Origin: Candidatus Stoquefichus sp. SB1
GTDB lineage: Bacteria; Bacillota_I; Bacilli_A; Erysipelotrichales; Coprobacillaceae
Assembly (NCBI RefSeq): GCF_001244545.1
Contig: NZ_LN852696.1
Coordinates: forward strand, 620,001-684,000
DNA length: 64,000 nucleotides
Reading direction: 5' to 3'
A program made the translations under genes and the position numbers. Of the stretch, positions 54,717 through 64,000 are shown piece by piece. A model generated the notes under the pieces. The model was not told the origin of the DNA. It saw nothing but the letters and a program-made list of their open reading frames with translations, and made no database searches. How positions within the stretch are numbered: position 1 is the first letter of the stretch; each line of letters opens with the position of its first letter.

Positions 54717-56063
54717 ATGTCTACTGAAAACATGTCCTTTATGGACAAATTGATGGCAAAAGTTGATGTCATCGCTGGACCAATGACAAGGTTTGGTCAA
54801 ATACCATTCATTAAAGCAGTTGTTAATGGTATGGTTGGATCAATCGGGGTTACTATGGTTGGTTCTATTTTCTTAATTATTTTTCTTTTATGTTCTGATG
54901 GTGGTTTAACAGAAACTGCATTGTTGCCATTCATGAAGCCTTGGGCTGGTGATTTAGCTTTAATTAATAGCTTATCTATGGGGATGATGGCTGTTTACAT
55001 TGTGATTGCAATGGGAGCTGAATATGCTGAAATTAAAGGTTTCAATAAGACAACAGGTGCTGTTGGTGCATTCTTTGCATTTATCTTATTAAACTACAAT
55101 GCTGTTGGTAAGTTATTTGTTGAAGGTGTTGCTGCTGATGCATTGCCAAATGCCCTTGAAATTACTTACTGGGGTGGTGCTGGTGTTATTACTGCTATGG
55201 TTGCTGGTGCAATTGCAATTAATGTTATTCATTTGTGCTATAAATATCATATCCGTATTAAATTACCTGATTCTGTACCTCCTGCAATTTCTGATAGTTT
55301 CTCAGCAATTATTCCTTATTTCATTATTGCAATTATTTGTTGGGGAATTAGAACAATCGGTGGTCTTAATATTCCAGAAATGATTGGAAATATGTTATTA
55401 CCTGTTTTGTCTGCTGCTGACAATATCTTTGTTTATTCTTTACAACAATTCTTATCTGCATTGTTATGGACTTGTGGTTTACATGGTGATAATATCACTG
55501 GTGCTGTTACAAGTGCATTCTTAAATACTTGGATTGGTGAAAATAATGCTGCTGCTATGGCTGGAACTGCAGTTGCTAATTTACCATATACTTGGACACC
55601 AAACTTATGTAGATTATCTCAATGGGTATCTAGCTGCTGGCCAATCTTAATTTATATGGTTATGTCAAGTAAGAAATTACCTCACTTAAAACCATTGGCT
55701 GCTATTTGTTTCCCACCTGCAATCTTCTGTATTGTTGAACCAATTATGTTTGGTTTACCAGTTGTGTTGAATCCTTTCTTGATTATTCCATTTGTTGTTA
55801 CACATACAGTAACTGGAGCTTTAACTTATTGGTTAACAAGTATTAGTTTTGTAGGAAAAATGTATTTGAATTTACCATGGGCAACACCATCTCCTATCTT
55901 AGGTTATTTAGCTGCTGGAGGTTCAATTGGTGGATTTATTGTTGTATTTATTAACTTAGCAATTGGTATGGTTATCTTCTATCCATTCTGGAAAGCTTAT
56001 GAAAAATCTGAAGTGAAGAGATTGGAAGAAGAAGCTGCTGCAACTGTTGCTGCAAACGCTTAA
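54717..56063 (+). CDS. PTS sugar transporter IIC, lactose/cellobiose family
   Basis: Membrane permease of 448 residues with about ten helices. It imports and phosphorylates a beta-glycoside or related sugar together with IIA and IIB. Family motifs include PFIKAVVNGMVGSIGVTMVG, LWTCGLHGDNITGAV and the FCIVEPIMFGLPVVLNPF loop. IIB is at 63136; no IIA gene is in the window. AAGGGAG lies before the ATG. Codon use (many GCT, GGT, TTA) suggests strong expression. Followed by a terminator. Confidence 0.93.
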   Translation: MSTENMSFMDKLMAKVDVIAGPMTRFGQIPFIKAVVNGMVGSIGVTMVGSIFLIIFLLCSDGGLTETALLPFMKPWAGDLALINSLSMGMMAVYIVIAMGAEYAEIKGFNKTTGAVGAFFAFILLNYNAVGKLFVEGVAADALPNALEITYWGGAGVITAMVAGAIAINVIHLCYKYHIRIKLPDSVPPAISDSFSAIIPYFIIAIICWGIRTIGGLNIPEMIGNMLLPVLSAADNIFVYSLQQFLSALLWTCGLHGDNITGAVTSAFLNTWIGENNAAAMAGTAVANLPYTWTPNLCRLSQWVSSCWPILIYMVMSSKKLPHLKPLAAICFPPAIFCIVEPIMFGLPVVLNPFLIIPFVVTHTVTGALTYWLTSISFVGKMYLNLPWATPSPILGYLAAGGSIGGFIVVFINLAIGMVIFYPFWKAYEKSEVKRLEEEAAATVAANA

Positions 56064-56070
56064 AATGAAT

Positions 56071-56101
56071 AAGGGGGACTTGTTAACAGGTCTCCTTTCT
56101 T
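56071..56101 (+). terminator. Terminator after PTS IIC
   Basis: AAGGGGGACTTG pairs with CAGGTCTCCTTT (three G-T pairs) around TTAA; a short T-rich stretch follows. Confidence 0.65.
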
Positions 56102-56120
56102 AGACTAGGAGGAAAAGAAA

Positions 56121-56588
56121 ATGAAAGAATGTCCATATTGTCATAAAGATTTACCTGATGATTCTACATTTTGTACTTATTGTGGTAAACCATTAAAAAA
56201 AGTAAATATACAAGATTTAGAGAAAGCGAAGGAAAAAATTGAAAAAGAGCGAGAAAGTCAAAAGATTGATCCTTCTTTAAAACAAAATCCTCGTCAAAAT
56301 AGTTGGAGTAAACTTGGACTGATGCTTTTCCTCATTTCTTTGATTGGATTTGATTTTATTGTTGGTTCCATTGTTGGCTCATTAGGAATGGATACAAAGT
56401 TTGTATTTATAATAAGCATGGTTGGTTATATCGGAGCTATTGGCTGTGGAGTTATGTCATTTATGATTGATCGTCAGGATAAGAAAAGAGGTTTCCAACC
56501 AAATGGAAATAGTAAGTTTGCAATGGTGGCGATTATTATGAGTGGTTACATTGCTTTATTGAATTTAACGACAGTGATCTTAAAGTAA
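56121..56588 (+). CDS. Zinc-ribbon membrane protein, 155 aa
   Basis: N-terminal zinc ribbon MKECPYCHKDLPDDSTFCTYCG, a charged linker (about 25-65), then three membrane helices (LMLFLISLIGFDFIVGSIVG onward). Function unknown; zinc-ribbon membrane proteins of this sort are common in Bacillota. TAGGAGG precedes the ATG. It is 10 bases ahead of a second protein of similar design. Confidence 0.75.
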   Translation: MKECPYCHKDLPDDSTFCTYCGKPLKKVNIQDLEKAKEKIEKERESQKIDPSLKQNPRQNSWSKLGLMLFLISLIGFDFIVGSIVGSLGMDTKFVFIISMVGYIGAIGCGVMSFMIDRQDKKRGFQPNGNSKFAMVAIIMSGYIALLNLTTVILK

Positions 56589-56601
56589 AGGGGAGAGAAT
56601 G

Positions 56602-57069
56602 ATGTATTGTCGAAAATGTGGTGCAAAATTAAGTGATACAGCAAAGTTCTGTGATAGCTGTGGTGAAGAAGTGAAAGTTATAAAACAACGTAGCGATAGC
56701 CAAAAGTATGAAGAACGACAAAAAAATGATCAGTCTAAGGAGTCTAAAAAGAAAATAAAACAAGATCAAAAGATTGATGAATTAAAAAATCCTTATGTGA
56801 TTCCAGCTTTAGGTACGGCTATTTTAGCATTTGGATTAGCTATTTTTCCATGGCCCATTAGCTGGGGAATTGGAACGAGTTTATGGATGAGAATTGCTAT
56901 TTTATTGATTGCATTATTGTCAGATTATCATTGTACAAAGTCTCGACAAGTCAATAATTTATATCATATTCAATATCGTTATCGTGTCCAGCCACAATTG
57001 GTTAAAACAGCTACAATTCTTGCGACTTTAACAACTGTTGTTGCTTTATTTGCTTTGATTAATATGTAA
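56602..57069 (+). CDS. Zinc-ribbon membrane protein, 155 aa
   Basis: N-terminal zinc ribbon MYCRKCGAKLSDTAKFCDSC, a strongly charged Lys/Gln/Asp linker (about 30-60), then two or three membrane helices (VIPALGTAILAFGLAIFPWP). I chose the second of two adjacent ATGs (56602) because it is better spaced from GGGGAG. It differs from its neighbour in sequence but shares its layout. Function unknown. Confidence 0.75.
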   Translation: MYCRKCGAKLSDTAKFCDSCGEEVKVIKQRSDSQKYEERQKNDQSKESKKKIKQDQKIDELKNPYVIPALGTAILAFGLAIFPWPISWGIGTSLWMRIAILLIALLSDYHCTKSRQVNNLYHIQYRYRVQPQLVKTATILATLTTVVALFALINM

Positions 57070-57128
57070 AAAAAATGAAATACTATGAAAATCATTGTAA
57101 GTGATAAAAAATAATAGTTGATTTTAAG

Positions 57129-57176
57129 AAATACGTAATACTTTCATGATGAATTCAGAGTATTGCGTATTTTTTT
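57129..57176 (+). terminator. Terminator after zinc-ribbon genes
   Basis: AAATACGTAATACT pairs with AGTATTGCGTATTT (one G-T pair) across a loop of about 17 bases and is followed by a T-run. Confidence 0.88.
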
Positions 57177-57189
57177 CAATGGATATTTT

Positions 57190-57243
57190 GTCATAACTTA
57201 TGACTATTCAATCTATTGAGAAGAGTGCAGATTACTTTAGAAT
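57190..57243 (+). promoter_or_regulatory. manA promoter with upstream palindrome
   Basis: TTGAGA (57216-57221) and TAGAAT (57238-57243) with a 16-base spacer. Just upstream lies the perfect palindrome GTCATAACTTATGAC (57190-57204), a possible operator for an unknown regulator. Confidence 0.6.
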
Positions 57244-57261
57244 AAAAGAAGGAGGCGTATT

Positions 57262-59617
<2,356 letters not shown>

Positions 59618-59647
59618 ATCATCAAGTTCTTTATTGATTATATGAGG

Positions 59648-59678
59648 GAACATTCAATGTTATGTGAATGTTCTTTTT
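59648..59678 (+). terminator. Terminator after manA-GH1 operon
   Basis: GAACATTCA pairs with TGAATGTTC across an eight-base loop, then TTTTT. Confidence 0.85.
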
Positions 59679-59695
59679 ATTGGCAAAAATAATAA

Positions 59696-59719
59696 AACAG
59701 GTGATACGTATCACCTGTT
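59696..59719 (-). terminator. Terminator of LacI-type gene
   Basis: A perfect 24-base palindrome with half-site AACAGGTGATAC. On the minus strand it is followed by TTATTATTTTT. It lies 25 bases after the LacI gene. Confidence 0.75.
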
Positions 59720-59744
59720 AGTATGTTATATCTTTGTTATAGAT

Positions 59745-60782
59745 TTAATCGATTTGAGAGTCAGTATCAGTAGAATCACGTCTAATGACTTCAACTGGAA
59801 AAATAAAACGCCTTTCTTCTAATTGAATTTCTTTATCATTCATTAAATTTAATAATAGACTCGATGCTTTTTGTGCTAATCCTTTGGTATCTTGTCTAAT
59901 TGTTGATAAAGAAGGGTGACATGAATGAGAAATAGAGATATCATCAAATCCAATGACTTTTACATCTTGAGGAACAAGGATATTATTTTCAGTTAAAGCG
60001 ACCATAACACCATAGGCACGCCAGTCATTTGTAGCAAAAACACCATCAAAAGAAATACCTGCTTTAATTAATGAATTCATCGCTTCTCTTGCTCCTTCAT
60101 AATTGGCTGAATTAGGATCTAATAAAATTTGTAATTCTTTATATTCTTGTAAACCATAATCTTTTAATGCTTGACGATAGCCTTCTAAACGTTGTTTATT
60201 AACTGATAATGTTTTATTACGAGAAACAATTGCAATTCTTTGACAGCCCTGTTTAATTAATTCTTCTGTAGCTAAATAACCACCACTATAGTGATTAGAT
60301 TCTACATAATAAACATTATTATGATCTTTTGGTTTTCTATCTATACAAACAATTGGAATATCTCGACTGATGACATCAGTGGGGATTTCTTCAATTCCTG
60401 AAATACACATGATACCATCAACTAATTTAGAATCTAATGATTTAAAATAAGCAATTTCTTTTTTTTCATCTTGAGATGTATTACATATAAAAACTGAATA
60501 ATTTTGTTCAAAAAAATATTTTTCTATTTCTAAAACCAAATGTGAAAACCATTCATTATCAATATTTGGAACAATCAATCCAACTGTCTTAGATTTTGAC
60601 ATTCTTAAACTCTTTGCAGCCATATTTGTTGTATAACCATATTTATCTATAATTCCTTGTACTTTCTTTCTTGTTTCTTCAGAGAAGCGCCCATTATTAT
60701 TAATGACTCTTGAAACTGTTGCAACAGAAACATTTGAGAGCTTCGCAATTTCTTTGATTGATATACTTCGTTTTTTATCCAT
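59745..60782 (-). CDS. LacI-family transcriptional regulator
   Basis: Repressor of 345 residues. N-terminal LacI helix-turn-helix ISIKEIAKLSNVSVATVSRV (residues about 6-25) with hinge AKSLRMSKSKT, and a sugar-binding-protein-like core (TVGLIVPNIDNEWFSHLVLE onward). I chose the ATG at 60782, with GGAGTG upstream; a longer frame adds unrelated sequence. It lies divergent from the GH1 gene at 60994. AAACGTTT-type sites at 54512, 54665, 60838, 60929 and 62441 fit its operator class. CcpA itself is less likely, given the sugar-gene context. Confidence 0.93.
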   Translation of the reverse strand: MDKKRSISIKEIAKLSNVSVATVSRVINNNGRFSEETRKKVQGIIDKYGYTTNMAAKSLRMSKSKTVGLIVPNIDNEWFSHLVLEIEKYFFEQNYSVFICNTSQDEKKEIAYFKSLDSKLVDGIMCISGIEEIPTDVISRDIPIVCIDRKPKDHNNVYYVESNHYSGGYLATEELIKQGCQRIAIVSRNKTLSVNKQRLEGYRQALKDYGLQEYKELQILLDPNSANYEGAREAMNSLIKAGISFDGVFATNDWRAYGVMVALTENNILVPQDVKVIGFDDISISHSCHPSLSTIRQDTKGLAQKASSLLLNLMNDKEIQLEERRFIFPVEVIRRDSTDTDSQID

Positions 60783-60837
60783 AAATTTCACTCCTGCATT
60801 CATTATAAAGGTTTTTTCCAATATTTTCAAATGATTA

Positions 60838-60851
60838 TGAAAACGGTTTCT
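60838..60851. promoter_or_regulatory. LacI/cre-type operator (site 3)
   Basis: TGAAAACGGTTTCT, a near-consensus LacI-family half-palindrome just upstream of the LacI gene, suggesting autoregulation. Confidence 0.6.
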
Positions 60852-60894
60852 TTCTATATGAAAGTGTATCAATAAAGTGAACAAAATGAAATAG

Positions 60895-62406
<1,512 letters not shown>

Positions 62407-62408
62407 AG

Positions 62409-62430
62409 ATAAAGGTGAAAACCTTTATTT
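62409..62430 (+). terminator. Hairpin with GAAA loop after GH1 gene
   Basis: ATAAAGGT pairs with ACCTTTAT around GAAA; only a short T-run (TTTC) follows, so termination may be partial. Confidence 0.65.
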
Positions 62431-62440
62431 CTTCAATCGA

Positions 62441-62457
62441 TGAGTAAACGTTTTACC
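62441..62457. promoter_or_regulatory. LacI/cre-type operator (site 5)
   Basis: TGAGTAAACGTTTTACC lies directly before the GAGGGGAGA ribosome binding site of the epimerase gene, where a bound repressor would block passing polymerase. Confidence 0.7.
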
Positions 62458-62471
62458 GAGGGGAGAGAATT

Positions 62472-63122
62472 ATGGAAAAGTTATTATGCCCATCAATGAT
62501 GTGTGCACATTTTGGAAATTTGGAAAAAGAAGTCAATGAATTAGATGAAGCTGGTGTAGATATTTTCCATCTAGATGTTATGGATGGAAATTTTGTACCA
62601 AACTTTGGTATGGGATTACAAGATATAGAGTATATCATTCAAGCAACTCAAAAACCATGTGATGTCCATTTAATGGTGAATAAAGCCAGTGATTATATAC
62701 AAAAATTTGCAGATTTGGGGGTTGAAATTATTTATGTTCATGCTGAAAATGATCCCCATATTACCAGAACATTACAAATGATTAAAGATGCTGGTGTTCA
62801 CCCTGGACTTGCAGTGAATCCTGGAACATCGATTGAATCTATCAAAGAAACATTGAGCTTAGTCGATTATGTTCTTGTTATGAGTGTTAACCCAGGATTT
62901 GCTGGACAAAAATATTTAGGATTTGTTGATCATAAATTTGATCAGTTTTGTGAATTGAAAAAACAATATGGTTTTAAAGTCATGATTGATGGAGCATGTT
63001 CACCAGAAAGAATTCAAACTTTATCACAAAAAGGGGTGGATGGATTTATCTTAGGAACATCGGCATTGTTTGGCAAGGGAAAAAGTTATCAGGAAATTAT
63101 CAAAACACTAAGACAATTATAA
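62472..63122 (+). CDS. Ribulose-phosphate 3-epimerase family protein (allulose-6-phosphate type)
   Basis: TIM-barrel epimerase of 216 residues. It begins MEKLLCPSMMCAHFGNLEKE; catalytic and metal residues lie in FHLDVMDGNFVPNFGMG (His, Asp), CDVHLMV (His) and VMIDGACSPERI (Asp). Compared with Rpe it has the N-terminal CPSMMC and NFGMG seen in AlsE-type enzymes, which act on D-allulose-6-phosphate. The PTS-sugar context supports a hexulose-phosphate substrate. GAGGGGAGA precedes the ATG. IIB follows 13 bases after. Confidence 0.85.
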   Translation: MEKLLCPSMMCAHFGNLEKEVNELDEAGVDIFHLDVMDGNFVPNFGMGLQDIEYIIQATQKPCDVHLMVNKASDYIQKFADLGVEIIYVHAENDPHITRTLQMIKDAGVHPGLAVNPGTSIESIKETLSLVDYVLVMSVNPGFAGQKYLGFVDHKFDQFCELKKQYGFKVMIDGACSPERIQTLSQKGVDGFILGTSALFGKGKSYQEIIKTLRQL

Positions 63123-63135
63123 GGAGGAAAAAAGT

Positions 63136-63435
63136 ATGAATATTTTATTAGTATGTGCCGCTGGTATGTCAACAAGTCTGTTAGTCAATCGTATGAATGA
63201 AGCAGCTACGAAAAAAGGGATAACAGTTCATATTGAAGCTCATCCAGTTGGTTCAGTTGCATCATATGGTGACAAAGCAGAAGTTATTTTATTAGGACCA
63301 CAAGTTCGTTATGAATTGAATAAAATCAAAGGAATGTACCCTGATAAACCTGTTGAAGTTATTAATATGCAAGATTATGGAATGATGAATGGTCAAAAAG
63401 TTTTAGACCATGCGATTGCATTATTAGGAAAGTAG
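63136..63435 (+). CDS. PTS IIB component, lactose/cellobiose family
   Basis: Small cytoplasmic phosphocarrier of 99 residues. It begins MNILLVCAAGMSTSLLVNRM with the phospho-acceptor Cys near residue 7 in the CAAGMSTS loop. The remainder (VILLGPQVRYELNKIK) is typical of IIB-Lac. AAGGAGG precedes the ATG. It presumably serves the IIC at 54717, with IIA encoded elsewhere. Confidence 0.94.
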   Translation: MNILLVCAAGMSTSLLVNRMNEAATKKGITVHIEAHPVGSVASYGDKAEVILLGPQVRYELNKIKGMYPDKPVEVINMQDYGMMNGQKVLDHAIALLGK

Positions 63436-63444
63436 GAGAGAATT

Positions 63445-64000
63445 ATGCCAAGAAGATTAATAAGTTCAACGCGTAGTGAAATACGCACAATGACTGCTAA
63501 ACAACTGAAAGATTCTATTCGTGCATGTGAAGGACGTGTCATTTTATCACAGAATTATGTTGGACATTCACCTTTGCTAGAAGGCACAACAAATGCTGAA
63601 TTAGCTGAATCTATGGGTGCTGATATGGTTTTCTTTAATGGGTATCCAATGGATGAAACAATTGAAATCCCAGCTTTTCAAGTCGATGTTTATAAAGATG
63701 GACAATATGTTCATGAATCTTATCGTTTAAAAGAGATGAAAACATTAACCAAAGGACCTTTAGGTGTTTATTTAGAATGTGGTGTGGGTGATGATCCTTC
63801 TGCTTCAACGTCAACCCAGGCAGGAACTTCATTAATTAGAAGAGAAAGAGTTGCAAGTGATGAAAATCTTAAGAAACTCATTGATGAAGATGTAGATTTT
63901 GTTGTTTTAGCTGGCAATCCAGGAACAGGAACATCAATGGAAACAATTATTGATGCAACGAAACGTGCAAAGGCCATTTTAGGTGATCAAGTGATGATTT
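63445..64000 (+). CDS. DUF7916-like (formerly PEP phosphonomutase-like) protein, 3' end missing
   Basis: An open frame of 185 codons runs off the window end. It starts MPRRLISSTRSEIRTMTAKQ and continues with RVILSQNYVGHSPLLEGTTN, ADMVFFNGYPMDE and GNPGTGTSMETIIDATKRAK. The pattern is of TIM-barrel-like proteins once labelled PEP phosphonomutase and now DUF7916, often found next to lactose/cellobiose PTS genes. Their activity is not known. GTAGGAGAG precedes the ATG, and it is nine bases after IIB. Assignment is from memory of the family and moderately sure. Confidence 0.65.
   Translation, partial: MPRRLISSTRSEIRTMTAKQLKDSIRACEGRVILSQNYVGHSPLLEGTTNAELAESMGADMVFFNGYPMDETIEIPAFQVDVYKDGQYVHESYRLKEMKTLTKGPLGVYLECGVGDDPSASTSTQAGTSLIRRERVASDENLKKLIDEDVDFVVLAGNPGTGTSMETIIDATKRAKAILGDQVMI

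Noticed and set aside
63635-63977. Two minus-strand frames of 65 and 69 codons near the window end
   Set aside because: They are shadows of the DUF7916-like gene, which has a strong ribosome binding site and runs off the edge.

Overview
The window is AT-rich, tightly packed bacterial DNA with strong GGAGG-type ribosome binding sites, many short overlapping genes and many hairpin-plus-T-run terminators. HprK, an OmpR/VanS-type two-component system, GH1 enzymes with a lactose/cellobiose-type PTS, an LCP protein and a CpsC/CpsD pair point to a low-GC Bacillota, plausibly a gut Erysipelotrichia/Coprobacillaceae relative. That placement is inference from composition and gene content; no rRNA is present.

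Layout. 1-4.6 kb: an asparaginase cut by the window edge, a DMT transporter, a uridine-kinase-like NTPase, clpP and gapA. 4.6-7.0 kb: an ISL3-type element with a tiny acidic downstream gene and a zinc-binding upstream gene. 7.1-8.4 kb: a ZIP transporter and a DtxR/MntR-like regulator. 8.6-17.9 kb: a housekeeping run of ctpA-like protease, uvrB, tRNA nucleotidyltransferase, uvrA, hprK and lgt. 17.9-19.5 kb: a complete ISL3 insertion sequence sitting in the terminator hairpin of lgt. 19.6-27 kb: a RelA/SpoT-domain gene with a DUF1284-like partner, an autoregulated MerR gene, then a two-component system next to an ABC transporter. 27-30.5 kb: a PII-like protein, an aminotransferase, a MIF-like protein, six tRNA genes and a gene interrupted by a stop codon. 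30.7-36.2 kb: a redox cluster (three aldo-keto reductases, two flavodoxin-type proteins, two of the five being lipoproteins) with a divergent LysR regulator. 36.3-40.1 kb: a GH1 enzyme, a VanX-like wall peptidase and a DUF3788 protein.

40.2-44.8 kb is the most interesting stretch. A tyrosine recombinase gene lies between two 27-bp sites in inverted orientation, directly upstream of a capsule-type operon (CpsC, CpsD, LCP, surface protein). A near-consensus promoter inside the segment points away from the operon as assembled and would point into it after inversion. This looks like a self-encoded on/off switch for surface polysaccharide.

44.9-52.4 kb: a manganese catalase, a YitT-type membrane protein, an Mrp-type Fe-S carrier, and a five-gene membrane operon with an SPFH protein and several zinc ribbons that resembles Bacillus YdjGHI but has no PspA. 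52.5-64 kb: a sugar-utilisation region with a PRD regulator, PTS IIC, mannose-6-phosphate isomerase, two GH1 enzymes, a LacI regulator, a pentulose/hexulose-phosphate epimerase, PTS IIB and a DUF7916-like protein running off the end. Two promoters there share a GGCA-N4-TTGTGCCA box at the same distance from the -10, and five LacI/cre-type AAACGTTT-like sites tie the region together. HprK at 16 kb fits catabolite control of these sites.
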